This document shows positions 30,850-42,590 of a DNA stretch of 64,000 bases, one piece after another. Under the pieces are notes generated by a model. That model was not told the origin of the DNA and ran no database searches. It was given only the letters and a program-made list of their open reading frames with translations. The DNA is from Capitulum mitella (taxonomy: Eukaryota; Arthropoda; Thecostraca; Pollicipedomorpha; Pollicipedidae), in NCBI GenBank assembly GCA_030062745.1, contig CP099846.1:9359432-9423431 (forward strand), written 5' to 3'. Within the stretch, counting starts at the first letter, position 1. Each line of letters opens with the position of its first letter. The translations under genes were made by a program, and so were the position numbers.

Positions 30850-31948
30850 CCCAGTTTACATGGGCAGCCGGAGAAAATCCGAATAATGAAAGGATCGGGT
30901 AATGCGACTGTAATCCTTCCGTCGTAGTGCGTTTACATGGGCGAAAGCGGTTTGACGTCGGCTTAATCGCGAAGAGTCGTGGCTTCGGAAATCCGGATCG
31001 AGAAACGGATTATCTGCAAAAATGGCGCTCTTACGACAAATCTGAAACAAACTAATACATTGTCCAGCCCACGGCGCATGTAGCGTTCAGGCGATTGTCG
31101 AGAAAGTTAGTAGTTAGTAGTTAGAAAGTTACAAGTAAAAACAAAGTTGGATGCAATTTACCAGAATGGGCTCAAGTATCATTTCAATTTCTGATTCAAG
31201 TTCTGTTAATTGAAAAGAACAATGCAGTTGAAGTTCAGCTCATGGCTAAAATTATCCAGAGGTCCCTAGCTTGCAATGCTCATAATATCACAGACGTGCA
31301 TGAACTCTGTGGTTCATACTCCCATAATAATCTGTCTGAAAATACTTTGTTTCCAGATTGCACTCACGTGGGCATTCCTATGGCGTTTCCCATCCAGAGC
31401 TTTAAAAATATGCAAGTCTTGGATCACCTCGAGCATTGTAGTTATCTCTTCTTCTTGCCAGTCTTTTTTCTTCTCTTTGGTGGGTCTGTCTTGAGCTTCC
31501 ATTCCGCTTTCTGTTTCATATGCACCCGCCGCCCTTACCTTGAACTTCCCGCAATCTTCTTGCATGTACCAACACCCCCAAACAGCTGATCAAACGAGAA
31601 AACGCGCCGTACGAAGGGGTTGAGAAGCAAAAACGTGGTGTGGAAGCAGTACAGAAAAACATTATTAGCAACTCTCTCAAACATCGAAAAAGATGCTTTC
31701 CTGGAATGGTAAAATATCAGGATGATAGTAATGCAGTAATGCATACATATCTTTTTAGTAGTCTTTTACCTCAGCTCAGTCCAAATAAAATCCCTTCCTG
31801 AAGGGATAATCCTTCTTCGGGAGAGGATTTCAGTCGGCGCGTGATTCGAATTTGCCGAACGGCTTACATGCGTTTACATGGGACACTAAACGCGACTCTG
31901 AGCCGACCTCATGGTCCATCCGGATTTCGGCTGCCCATGTAAACAGGG
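30850..31948. mobile_element. PIF/Harbinger-like element, non-autonomous
   Basis: Inverted termini of 21 bp with one mismatch (outer 20 nt CCCAGTTTACATGGGCAGCC at 30850; the other end has CCCTG) are flanked by TTA at 30847-30849 and 31949-31951. A 3-bp TWA duplication is the PIF/Harbinger hallmark. Subterminal copies of GTTTACATGGG occur at about 30930 and 31870. It sits in the protease-RT linker of gypsy element 2, where element 1 shows uninterrupted homology. A Myb/SANT-like exon lies inside, but no DDE nuclease gene. Confidence 0.75.
31314..31565 (-). pseudogene. Myb/SANT-like exon inside the PIF-like element
   Basis: KEKKKDWQEEEITTMLEVIQ then a short linker and SAIWKQS give the Trp-spaced helical pattern of the trihelix/Myb-SANT-like proteins that PIF/Harbinger elements encode next to their nuclease. 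The frame ends after about 83 codons; a GTGAGT at the VSA position could be a splice donor. Start and partner exons are not resolved. Confidence 0.5.
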
Positions 31949-31951
31949 TTA

Positions 31952-32343
31952 CTGACGCCGCCCAACGCCGTGATGCCCGTCATACCCAGAACGACATCCA
32001 CACCCAACGGGCGGTCTGGCACGACCAAGGCCGCGAGCGTCACCCGCTTGCCTTGATACACCGCCTGAACAGACGTCGTTCCGCAGCACCGCAGCTTACC
32101 ACCACTCACTGTGGTCAGCACCACCGGTCGGGACATCCAGCCCTCGCAGCACCCTTGAAAGATCAGAGTGTCCGTACAGCCGGTGTCAATTAACGTACGA
32201 CACTCCCGACCATCCACATCAAGGGTCACCATCGGCAGCGCGCGGTCCACTGGCTGGGAGACGGCACTCGCGCTGGCGCCGCTCCCTCCTCGTTTGGGCA
32301 ACGACTCGGACATGCAGCAGCCAGATGACCGGGCCTGCCACAC
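31952..32343 (-). pseudogene. Protease region of gypsy-like element 2
   Basis: Aspartic protease with LIDTGCTDTLIFQGC and the flap-like VVLTTVSGGKLRC, ending GMTGITALGGV where the nested element begins. It overlaps the end of gag in the -1 frame, as in element 1. Confidence 0.8.
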
Positions 32344-32999
32344 GTCCAGCAGCGACGAGGAGGGCGAGTTGGCCGCGCAGGTCTCGCTGTCTGCTGCGGT
32401 AACGGCGATCGAACGGCAGCAGCCGCCGTCGCCGTCTCGTGCCGCTCATCGCTCAGGATCTCCCGCGTGAGACGCACCAGCTCTGGCAGCGACGGGCGGT
32501 CAGCTCGTGAGCCGGCCTTCAGCTGGGTGCGCACGGACGCAGGTAGACCCGAGATGAACTTGGCGTCCAGGATCGTCTCCGGCAGTTTGTCGGAGGAGAC
32601 AAGTGCGATCAGCCGTCTCAGGTCCGCCAAGTACGCGTCAGGCGATTCACCGGGCTGCAGCACACGTTCTTGAAACGCGGCATACGCGGCGTGCCTATTG
32701 AGAGCGAACGCGTCATACAACGCGTTCCGCACCATGTCCACCGACGCCTGCTCCTCCTCGGAGAGCTGCGCCCACACCGCGAAAGCAGCCCCGGTGAGAC
32801 GCTCCGGTAACACTTCTGCACAGTCCACTCCGCGCCGGTGACACAGTTTCTCCGCCCTCGTGAACCACTCTGCTACGTTGCCATCAGTCCCGCTGAACTC
32901 CGGAATGAAGCGCGCGTCGAAGTACCGCGCACTTGCCACGCTCACACTCGTCTCGGACAACGGAATCGCCTCCCCCAGCTCTAGTTCCCGTCTCGGCAT
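32226..32999 (-). CDS. Gag of gypsy-like element 2
   Basis: From ATG 32999 (MPRRELELGEAIPLSE) the frame encodes a retrotransposon gag domain (EFSGTDGNVAEWFTRAEKLC, LPETILDAKFISGLPASVR) and one knuckle, CWTCGRPGHLAAAC. The frame is open further upstream to 33143, but the shared leader motif ends just before 32999, which favours this start. No internal disruption was seen. Confidence 0.82.
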   Translation of the reverse strand: MPRRELELGEAIPLSETSVSVASARYFDARFIPEFSGTDGNVAEWFTRAEKLCHRRGVDCAEVLPERLTGAAFAVWAQLSEEEQASVDMVRNALYDAFALNRHAAYAAFQERVLQPGESPDAYLADLRRLIALVSSDKLPETILDAKFISGLPASVRTQLKAGSRADRPSLPELVRLTREILSDERHETATAAAAVRSPLPQQTARPARPTRPPRRCWTCGRPGHLAAACPSRCPNEEGAAPARVPSPSQWTARCRW

Positions 33000-33139
33000 C
33001 GCGATAGAAGGCCGAAATAGCTTGTAGAGATGAACGAGAAAAAAGACTGCGTTCCTGCGGGTCCGGTCTATCCGAACGTCTCGAGGTGACTCCCTCACAC
33101 TCCCTCCCCGCGCCACGCACCCGGCGAAGGGGGGACGCA

Positions 33140-33290
33140 TCATAACCCCTAATGTTCAAAACCCCTAATAGTTCATAACTCCTAATGCTCATAACCCCTA
33201 ACCGGTCATAACTCCTAATGTACATAACCCCCAATCGCTTAAAACTCCTAATGTTCATAACCCCTAATCGTTCATAACCCCTAAATCAGC
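33140..33290. repeat. 16-bp minisatellite with AACCCCTAA core
   Basis: About nine degenerate copies of a CATAACCCCTAATGTT unit. The core resembles a G-rich telomere-type word on the minus strand (TTAGGGGTT). It abuts the upstream side of gypsy element 2. Confidence 0.75.
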
Positions 33291-33479
33291 TGACGACAAC
33301 CTGGTAATGCACGGCACAATCGCCCGGGTGGAAACGACTCTATTTGCTGTTGTCCTCATTCTGCCGGATTACCCAAGGGATCAGAAGAATAACTTGACGT
33401 ACACTGTGTTCCCGCCTTGACGAAAAGACCGATGAGAGTGTGGCATGCTGCCTGTGGTGGTTGCAGGTCATGATAACTA

Positions 33480-34349
33480 ACTGTAAGACTTGCAGATACT
33501 ACTACGCATTGAAGACAATTCGGAAACAACGCAACAATGCACGGTTATTTATATGAGGGTAACCCATTGACGTGAGGAGATACAAGACTTGGCACAAAAC
33601 TCTAGGTCGGGCTTGAAAATTTGGTTCTTGTTCTTGGTATCTCAGTAATAGTGGTTTAAGTTTGGTTCAGTTAAGTTTAAGTTTTTAAGTTCATGTAAGT
33701 CAGTTGCTGCTGCTTACTGAATACAGCCTTGCTTACAGAGTTGCAAAAAAGAAAAAGAGGAAATTTTTTCAAGATGTACATGATTGCTTTTTTCCCTGTG
33801 TGTCAACATGTTTCTGATACAATGTTATCACAGAGGCACAAGATCATGCTTGGGTGATATCAGATGTTTTTGGAGAGGATTTTTTGGTGTTCCCTAACTC
33901 AAAAAAATCCAGAAAAAAACTGTAAGACTTGCCAGATACTACTATGCATTGAGGACAATCCGGAAATAATGCAACAATGCACAGTTATTTATATGAGGGT
34001 AACCCATTCACATTGGAGGAGACACAAGACATGGCACAAAACTAGGTCAGGGTTGAAAATTTGGTTTTTGTTCTTGGTGTCTCATGTATATTTTTTTCTG
34101 TGGAGTGCACAGTTTTCCATACAGTAATAGTGGTTTAAGTTTGGTTCAGTTAAGTTTAGGTTTTTAAGTTCGTGTAAGTCAGTTGCTACTGCCTACTGAA
34201 TACAGTCTTGCATCCAGAGTTACAAATGTGTCAGCATGTTTCTGAATAATGTTATCACAGGGGCACAAGATCATGCTTGGGTAGTATCAGGTGGTTTTGG
34301 AGCACATTTCTTGGTGTTCCCTGACTCCAAAAAACTCCAGAAAAAAAAC
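33480..34349. repeat. Tandem duplication, two units of about 440 and 430 bp
   Basis: Unit 1 (33480-33919) and unit 2 (33920-34349) both start CTGTAAGACTTGC and share most of their sequence (GTTATTTATATGAGGGTAAC, TAGTGGTTTAAGTTTGGTTC). Unit 2 has a roughly 50-bp extra stretch near 34085 and lacks one near its end. No coding frame. Confidence 0.85.
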
Positions 34350-34419
34350 AAACAAGGTCCTTCAAACCCTGCTCTGAACACCAGACCCCAAGAGTTTTTG
34401 CATTGCAAACAACTGAGTT

Positions 34420-34870
<451 letters not shown>

Positions 34871-36300
34871 TGAGTGATGTGCAGTGAGCATGGGCATTCA
34901 TTGCAGGCACTAGTGGCTCTTGTTATTTCTGAAATTACTGAAACCTGTGCAGGTTCTTTGCAATGCTGTTTTGACCAGAATTTTTTGACATTTTTACCAC
35001 CTCACTGGTTCTATTTTTCTGTTCTTCACAGTATAAGTGTATGTATTTTGGTGCATGCACATTTCATGCATGGATATGGCTAGTTTTTGTATGTATCAGT
35101 CAAGGAGGTGAGGTGGGAAGCAGAGGAGAGCAGCCGCCTCTTCAACTTTTTTGAGATTTAACATTGACCCTGTTGGCACCGACCTGAAATAATCAACCTA
35201 AAACTCCTCTTTGCCCTCCACCCCCCCCCCCCCATGTGGAGTTTGCTTGCCCCTGGCATCGATACCTATGTGCTCATGGGAAGAAAGAAACTCCAAGGAA
35301 GGTATTGGATAAAATCTAGGACAAATTAATGGGTTGAAATTTTTCTCATATTTTGAGATCAAGGCTTATGTACATCAGGCTTCTTGGTGCTATGAGAAGT
35401 GGCTTGCCTGGGCATATTCTGGATAGAATTTTATCATATTAGTTTAGGCTTGATAAATTACCACCTTGTACAAATTGTGTATCTGTGAGGTATTATTTGT
35501 TAACAAAAGACATTGCAGTTACCATTTTCATAAGCTGTGCACAACCAAAACATGTCATATATTGTGTGGATTTCAATATGTTAGTCAGTATTTGATGTAC
35601 AAGGGATTTTGAAGTGCATTGTACTTGATAGTTCTCTGGTTCTAGGCTGAAATGTAGTTTCATACATGGTTATATCATTTAGATTTGGCTCATGCTTTTC
35701 AGGTGCAAACGTTTTGGTGATTGGTTATGTAGATGTTTTGTTATGGGCTCTTGGAATGAATAAGACAAATATTTTTTGTTATGTATGTTGCTAAGATCAA
35801 GGGGCTGGGATCTTAACAGTTTTTTTGAATAGGTAGGACATCCATTGCAGTTCTAACATTTGGATTGCATATTATTTGTGTCTTGTCACAGCTTGTGAAT
35901 ACCATTAGTTTGCCCGTTTTACTCATTTCTCTGATAACTGCCTCTTTTTCTGATAATTTGCATTGCTATTTGTGTGGCAGGGTGCATGAGCACAGTTGTG
36001 TGCTTTGTAAACTGGATGCCATCATGCTTCTACAAGGGGTTACTGAAGAAGCTAGAAATGCCAATAATGCATCACCTGGTCCAAGCTGTACATTTTTGTG
36101 ATTGCAGAAGTTGTTTTGCAGAAGCATTACTTGTTGTGAGCAAAACAAGTGATTTTAATTTTAACTACAAGAACATCATTGTTAATTTGTGTATAGTTTG
36201 TCATTCCAATTCTTTTCCTCATGTATACAAGTCATGTATATAATGAGTGTTCTGCCCTGACCAAGTGGCTTTGAGTCATCTTGGCTCTTGATATTTTTCC
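34871..36300. other. Gene-free stretch upstream of LINE L2
   Basis: AT-rich, with a run of C at 35221-35234. No frame above 90 codons and no recognisable element. Confidence 0.45.
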
Positions 36301-37153
36301 ACATGTCAGCTGCCCCCCCGATGGGGCACCACCTTTCCGTGGTGGGGGGGATTGTGTGCTCCAGTGATCCAGCGGGCGGTCGGGGTTGCTCGTGGAGCTC
36401 CCCTTCCGGCCAAAGGGGAGGAGCCAGACGAAGAGTGCCTCACCGAAGGGCACTGGCTCCGGTCAGTGTAGGGGAGCAGCGCCCCCTCGGTCCCCAGCTT
36501 CTCCCGCAGGAACACCACTTGGTGTGGGGTATGGCGACCCCCCGGGTCCCAGCCAAGGAATTCCTCTGATCCGTATCGATCCTAGCATCCCCTGCCCACG
36601 CCGGCCCTGATTGTCCCATATCCGGGCCTTTTGTTCACCTCACCTCTGGTAGCAAGCAGCTCAGCTTCCCCTCACTGCTCAGGTCTAGCAACCCTGCCAG
36701 TCCGCCAGCTCTCGGTTTTATCGGAGTAGCCGCGCTCCCTCGGCCCGTCCCCCGGGGTTGACGGAGTCCTGGAGGTTGAGGCCTCTCGCCGCACGGTGCT
36801 AGTTGTGGCGGGGGGCCAACACGCCTCTTTGGTCCTGATATCCGGGAGGGGCGGGCGGGTCCGTATGGCCCCATGCGGACCAAGTGGCTGGTCGCCTCGG
36901 GCCGTCGAGCCCGGCTTTGTTCGGGTTCGTTCGGCCCGGCCGGCCGGGGTCAAGGGGTGGGCAGCGCTGGAACCCGGTCAGGACGGGGAGGGGTCTCGCC
37001 GGTTGCACCTGGCCGGGCAGAAGGCGCCGCCTGTCCCGTATAGCACCGGGGTAGCCCTGGCGTCCCGCGTCCCTTTTTTGTAGGGCCGGGCGTCCCCCAG
37101 TTGGGCTCCGAGGTGGGTGGGGAGCCCTGGTGCCGAAATTACAAATCTCACTT

Positions 37154-38742
37154 ATGGCAAACTCTAACCAAACTCTACGCTCAGACATCTCCCACCCCTG
37201 CGAGGGGCGGACCAGTCGTCCCCCCTGCCTCCTGCCGAGGAACGGAAATCCGTGGGGCTCGAGTATTGATTTTCCGAGGAAAAGATAAGGCCCTCGCTTC
37301 GTTGTCGCCTTTTCATCGCCGTAACGGCTGCGACCGTTTGGGACAAATTATCAGATGTGACAAACTGAGAGACGGCTCCCTAGAGGTCGAATTTGTGAAA
37401 AGTGAAGAAGCTGAAAAAGCCTTGACAGCGACAACGTTCGCATACAGTGTGCGCAACGGTACGGAGACACGAGATGTGGTGGTAAATATGACTGTGGAGC
37501 CCCACAAAATGAAGAACTTGTCAAAAGGGATTATAAATTGTTACGATCTGAGAGACGTTGCCGACGAGGAGATTGTTGATGGACTGTCCGAGTTCGGTGT
37601 GACGGACGCCCGTCGCATGATGGTGAGACGGGAGGGACGTCTCTGTCCCACAAATAACATTGTACTTACGTTTAACCGGCCTGACCTACCTGCTGATGTA
37701 GCCGTTGGATACCTGAGGGTCAAGGTGCGACCGTTCATCCCAAACCCCATGCGCTGTTACCAGTGCCAGCGCTTCGGCCACACAAAACCGTATTGTAAAA
37801 ACCCTCCTGTCTGTGGAGTTTGTGCGTCAACAGAGCACCTTGCTGATGCTTGCGAGGGTCATGCCCCGCGCTGTGCCAACTGTGGACCAACGCAGTCGCC
37901 ACATGCGTCTTTCGATAGGACATGTCCTGTTTATATAAGAGAAAAAGAAATCCTGACCATAAAATGCTCTCGCAAAGTCTCCTTCCGAGAGGCAAGAGAA
38001 ATATACAGTGCCACACATCCAAAGTCGTCTTACGCTGCGAAGGTGAAGACTGCTGTGCCGGCGACGCAGTCTGAAGTGATGACGTTGCCTCAACTAGTAA
38101 ACATTTTAAAGCATTACGGCCTTGCCGTCGTACCTGCGCCCTCTGCACCGGCCACGTCCTTGGGGTCCCCGACGCCTCCTGCGCCCGCCACCTCGGTGGT
38201 GTCCACGGCCCCGGACGTTCCGTCGGCCGGGGGCAGTGGATGTACCGTGGTCCGGCGGGGTCGGGGACCCCGCTCTTCTCCGGCGCGGAGCGGCTCTCCA
38301 CCGGGACCTGTTGCGTCCCCCCCGTCCGCGCCGCCCACGCCGCCTCGTGCCGCGGCCTCGAGACGTTCCCCGGTGACCGCTCCGTCGGGGGCGCAGCTCT
38401 CGGGCGGGGCTTCCCGTCCTGGGGCGCCGCGGAGTACGGGTGTCACCGTGCGCCCGGGTGCTCCAGATCTGGGGGCTGCGGGTCGCGCGGCCCGGGGCGT
38501 GGGGCCGACGGTTGCGCCGGCCCGGGCCCATCCGTCGCCGTCTGGCGATGGCGCGGCCATGGGCCCTCCCCCTGCTCCGGCGCGGGGTGGGTCGGCGTCG
38601 TCCTCCCCGGCCGCGGGCCGGACAACAAAACGCCCCGCCGCCTTGGCCTGTGTCCCCGACGGACGGGGGCAGGGCCAAGGTGCGCGGCAGTTCTGCAGAA
38701 GGTCGTCCAGTCACGGGAGGGTTATGACCTTGCAAAAGGGCT
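37154..38742 (+). pseudogene. L2 ORF1 (gag-like, three CCHC knuckles), frameshifted
   Basis: RNA-binding protein that coats LINE RNA. From ATG 37154 (MANSNQTLRSD) the frame is broken near 37216 by an extra C in a C run (six, against five in L3). The long body then reads from there: an RRM-like region, three knuckles within 37752-37930 (CYQCQRFGHTKPYC, CGVCASTEHLADAC, CANCGPTQSPHASFDRTC), then a Pro/Ser/Ala-rich tail. A second indel near 38634 (four C, against three in L1 and L3) changes the last 35 residues. Confidence 0.8.
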
Positions 38743-38855
38743 GACCACTTCTTTTGAACACTTTAACCTTGCACTTGCAGTGACTGTTTTAGTGTTCCTG
38801 CAGGTGCTGATGCTTCTTTTATATCCCGGGGCGCTGTGTTTTAAGACCCTTTTAA

Positions 38856-41800
38856 CCCGACCTTATACAGGTCATTTTACAGTGGAACTGTAGAGGTGTT
38901 AGGTCGAGCGCCAGTGATCTGCAGGCTCTTCTGAGACGGCGTTGCACATTTGCTGTTGGCCTCCAGGAGACAAAACTGGCACCAAACACTTGTTTTAGTC
39001 TCAAAGGTTACAGCATATTTCGTCGCGACGAGCCAGTCGACACCGTTGCGCACGGTGGGGTCCTACTAGCCGTTCACCATGGTGTTCCCACCCAGCGGCT
39101 CGACGTGCGCGCTGATGTGCAGGCTGTGGCAGTGAGGTCGCACTTGGGACGCCGTCAAGTAACACTGTGCTCAGTGTATTTGGCGCCTGGTTGTGTTTTT
39201 CCCACGTTGGAGCTCCGGCGTCTGGTTGCAGAGCTGCCTGCACCTTTCCTGCTTTTAGGTGATTTTAATGCTCACCATACTAATTGGGGTTGCGACAACA
39301 CCGACACACGTGGTCGACTTTTAGAAAGCTTGTTGAACGACGAATCACTATGTCTTTTAAATACTGGAGCCAAAACACATTTTACTTTGCCTTCCGGACA
39401 AACATCGGCTCTAGACCTGAGCATTTGTAGCCCACAGATGATGCAGTACTTGACGTGGTCGGTGGATGACGACCCATGCGGAAGCGATCACTTGCCAGTA
39501 TGGCTGCACTATAAGGACGGTGCCGTGCTCGGCTCAAGGCCACCACGGTGGTTGCTTCGGTGTGCTGACTGGGGCCAATTTGAGGAACAGGTTGAATTGG
39601 CCGTGCGTTGGCGTCAGCCGGAGGAGCGGCCGATGTCGGTGGACGAATTTACCGAGATGATCGTGCAGTCAGCCGGACAAAGCATCCCCAAAACATCTGG
39701 TGCTCCCCGCCGCCCACCAGTGCCATGGTGGATGAAAGCGTGTAGAGACGCCATTCGTACACGCAGGCGAGCTTACAGGGCATTCGATCGTTGCAGTACA
39801 CTTGATAATTTGATCGCTTTTCGACAAGCGAGGGCCTCGGCACGCCGTGTTATCTTGGAGGCGAAACGGCGGTCATGGCGAGAGTATGTGGGTGGCCTGA
39901 ACCGCTCCACCCGCACTTCGGAGGTCTGGGACCGCATCAAGAGGATAGGGGGCCGACATTGCTCTAAGCCGCTGCCCGTGCTGCGCGTGCACGGCCATGA
40001 CGTGTTTCACCCTGCTGACGTTGCCAACGAGATCGGCCGCGCCCTCGCAGAGCGCTGCCGGGGTGGCGGCGCCGATCCTGAGTTTGTGCGTCACAAAACT
40101 CGCTGTGAGCGGTCGCCTGTGAACTTTTATACCTCTGAGCAGCACTCGTATAACGAAGTGTTCACAATGGCTGAACTCAGGTCAGCAATATCGTCCCTGC
40201 GCAGTGTGTCGGAGGGCCCAGACGAAGTGCATAACGATATGCTTCGACACCTTCCACATTGCGCGGTTGAGAAACTGTTGACTATGTTCAATGCGATTTG
40301 GACCCGTGGCGAGTTCCCGTTGGCCTGGCGAGAGGCCATCGTCATCCCACTGTGCAAGCCCGGCAAGAGTGGTTTAAACCCTCTTGATTATCGTCCCATA
40401 TCTCTGACATCTTCCTTGTGTAAACTTTTGGAGAAGATGGTTAACCTCCGCCTGACCTGGTTTTTAGAGAAGAATAACGTATTTGACAATGCTCAGTGCG
40501 GTCTCCGGAAAAACCGTAGTACTGTGGACCACCTTTTAGCCCTAGACACAGCAGTGCGTGTTGCTTTTCGGGAACGACGTCATGTGGGAGGTGTGTTTTT
40601 TGACATCGAGGGTGCATACGACACGACGTGGCGACACGGCATTCTCTTGAAGGCCTTTGGGCAAGGTATTCGTGGTCGTATGGGCGTATTTTTACAGAAC
40701 TACTTGGATGACCGTTTTTTCCGTGTTCGTGTAGGAAAGCACTTTTCTGACCGGTTTCTGCAGGTGAACGGCGTGCCTCAGGGTGGTGTGTTAAGTGTGA
40801 CACTCTTTGCCATTATGATTAACGATGTGGTAGACAGACTGCCTCGCTCTGTAGGAAGGTCACTGTTCGTCGACGATCTGGCAATATGGTGTAAGGCGTC
40901 CAGTGCTATCTCGATGGAGAGGCAGTTGCAGCTGGCCGTCGGCCGCTTGGAGAAGTGGAGCCTGGCAAATGGCTTCCGTTTCTCGACGTCAAAAACAGTT
41001 GCGTGCCACTTTTGCCGCTCTCGCCGTGGCTGTCCCGCTTTATCTGTGCAACTGTACGGGAAACTGATTCCGTCGGAGCCAGTAGTGCGGTTTCTTGGAC
41101 TGCAATTTGACAAACGATTGACGTACAGGGACCATTTTAAATCGCTGCGTGAGAAGTGTTTTAAATCACTGAACGTTTTAAAGTGTGTCGCAGGTACATC
41201 GTACGGTGCGGACAGAGTGACGTTGCTCCGTCTATACAGATCCCTGATTCGCTCTAAGTTGGACTATGCTTGTTTTGTGTATGACTCTGCATGCGATTCC
41301 AGCAAGCGTACGTTGGACACAGTGCACAACTCTGCCTTGCGCATTGCTACGGGTGCCTTCAGAACGTCTCCCACCGCTAGTATCTTGGTGGAAGCTAATG
41401 AGCCACCCCTGGCTTTGCGACGGAAGGTGCTCGGGCTGCGGTATGCATGCAAGTTAGCTCAGTTCCCCGACCACCCGACATATGAGGCGGTGTTTTCTTC
41501 CAGCACAATAGCCCTTTTTCGCACCGGACGATCTCTGAAAGCCACTCCTTTCTGTGTGAGAGTCCATGACCTGTTAATTGAGAGCGGTGTGCGACTGAGG
41601 TCCGTGGCACGTTCTTACGATCTGGACATACCTCCCTGGGAACTGGTGTCCCCTGTGGTGGACGTGTCTTTGGCTGAGAACCGGAAGCGCGACGTGGCCC
41701 CGGAGGAGTTACGGTGCAGAGCACTGGAGCACATGGCATCCTACGATGGCCATATGACTGCTTTCACCGATGGATCGAGGACGGAGGCTGGTGTGGGCTG

Positions 41801-42590
41801 TGCTTTCGTGTGTGGCCCTGACACTCGGTCATTTACTTTGCCACCTCATGCATCGGTTTATACGTCGGAACTCGTGGCTATCGACAAGGCGCTGTGTTTC
41901 ATTGAGGCAAGCGACGATGGTTTTTACGTACTTTTTACAGACTCGCTGAGTAGCCTTTTAGCGCTGAAGTGTTTCCATCCGCGTCATCCCCTTATACAGG
42001 ATATTTTAAGACGATTGACAGCGTTAGACCGACATGGAAAGAGAGTGACGTTCTGTTGGATCCCCAGCCACGTGGGGATATCTGGCAACGAACGAGCCGA
42101 TGCAGCCGCGAAGCGTGCGTCACGCATGTGTGTGACGCGACGAATGTCATTGCCTGCCAAGGACTTTTATCGTGTGTTTTCGTCATATATGTATGACTTG
42201 TGGCAACGTGAGTGGGATGCGCTCGGTCCAAATAAGCTCAAAAGTATTAAACCCCGCCTAGGAACTTGGGCCTCAAGTTCACGCGAAAACCGGCGAGAGG
42301 AGGTTATTCTCTGCCGTTTGCGCCTAGGCCACACATACGTAACGCATCACCATCTGTTAAAGGGCGAAGAGAGAGGGATGTGCCCCCGCTGCAGTGAGCC
42401 CCTCACTGTGCACCATGTGCTGATCACATGCAATGGTTTGACTTCAGAGCGTTTGCGGCACTTTGGCCACAGTACGACTCCTCGCACTTTGCAGGATTTG
42501 CTGAGTGACGAGTCTTGTTTTATAGAGACGGGACAGTTGTTCCGGTTTTTATTGGATGTCGGTTTTTCTGCGGTTTTTTCACGCTACTAG
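38856..42590 (+). CDS. L2 ORF2, endonuclease-RT-RNase H, open throughout
   Basis: About 1244 codons without a stop. Apurinic-type endonuclease: QWNCRGVRSSASDL, LQETKLAP, LLGDFNAHHTNWG and GSDHLPVW. Reverse transcriptase: FFDIEGAYDTTW, VPQGGVLSVTLFAIMIND and the catalytic FVDDLAIW. RNase H: FTDGSRTEAGVG, TSELVAIDKAL, LFTDSLSSLLAL and SHVGISGNERADAAAK. A C-terminal CPRCSEPLTVHHVLITC segment could bind zinc. The frame opens after a TAA at 38853-38855, and there is no in-frame ATG before the endonuclease motifs, so initiation is unclear (non-AUG start or reinitiation after ORF1). Only copy in the window with an unbroken ORF2. Confidence 0.92.
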   Translation, partial: PDLIQVILQWNCRGVRSSASDLQALLRRRCTFAVGLQETKLAPNTCFSLKGYSIFRRDEPVDTVAHGGVLLAVHHGVPTQRLDVRADVQAVAVRSHLGRRQVTLCSVYLAPGCVFPTLELRRLVAELPAPFLLLGDFNAHHTNWGCDNTDTRGRLLESLLNDESLCLLNTGAKTHFTLPSGQTSALDLSICSPQMMQYLTWSVDDDPCGSDHLPVWLHYKDGAVLGSRPPRWLLRCADWGQFEEQVELAVRWRQPEERPMSVDEFTEMIVQSAGQSIPKTSGAPRRPPVPWWMKACRDAIRTRRRAYRAFDRCSTLDNLIAFRQARASARRVILEAKRRSWREYVGGLNRSTRTSEVWDRIKRIGGRHCSKPLPVLRVHGHDVFHPADVANEIGRALAERCRGGGADPEFVRHKTRCERSPVNFYTSEQHSYNEVFTMAELRSAISSLRSVSEGPDEVHNDMLRHLPHCAVEKLLTMFNAIWTRGEFPLAWREAIVIPLCKPGKSGLNPLDYRPISLTSSLCKLLEKMVNLRLTWFLEKNNVFDNAQCGLRKNRSTVDHLLALDTAVRVAFRERRHVGGVFFDIEGAYDTTWRHGILLKAFGQGIRGRMGVFLQNYLDDRFFRVRVGKHFSDRFLQVNGVPQGGVLSVTLFAIMINDVVDRLPRSVGRSLFVDDLAIWCKASSAISMERQLQLAVGRLEKWSLANGFRFSTSKTVACHFCRSRRGCPALSVQLYGKLIPSEPVVRFLGLQFDKRLTYRDHFKSLREKCFKSLNVLKCVAGTSYGADRVTLLRLYRSLIRSKLDYACFVYDSACDSSKRTLDTVHNSALRIATGAFRTSPTASILVEANEPPLALRRKVLGLRYACKLAQFPDHPTYEAVFSSSTIALFRTGRSLKATPFCVRVHDLLIESGVRLRSVARSYDLDIPPWELVSPVVDVSLAENRKRDVAPEELRCRALEHMASYDGHMTAFTDGSRTEAGVGCAFVCGPDTRSFTLPPHASVYTSELVAIDKALCFIEASDDGFYVLFTDSLSSLLALKCFHPRHPLIQDILRRLTALDRHGKRVTFCWIPSHVGISGNERADAAAKRASRMCVTRRMSLPAKDFYRVFSSYMYDLWQREWDALGPNKLKSIKPRLGTWASSSRENRREEVILCRLRLGHTYVTHHHLLKGEERGMCPRCSEPLTVHHVLITCNGLTSERLRHFGHSTTPRTLQDLLSDESCFIETGQLFRFLLDVGFSAVFSRY

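Larger units (their letters stand above)
30489..33290 (-). mobile_element. Ty3/gypsy-like element 2, truncated and with nested insertions
   Basis: Minus strand: a leader sharing CTACAAGCTATTTCGGC with element 1, gag (32999-32226), protease (to about 31952), a nested PIF/Harbinger-like element (30850-31948), and the start of RT (30846-30489). It is cut at 30488 by the LTR of element 1. Its proteins are similar to those of element 1 but clearly a different subfamily. Confidence 0.8.

Noticed and set aside
36313-37100. Frames in the LINE 5' UTR (about 70-130 codons)
   Set aside because: Present in both L2 and L3 but without start or domain support; better explained as GC-rich untranslated leader.
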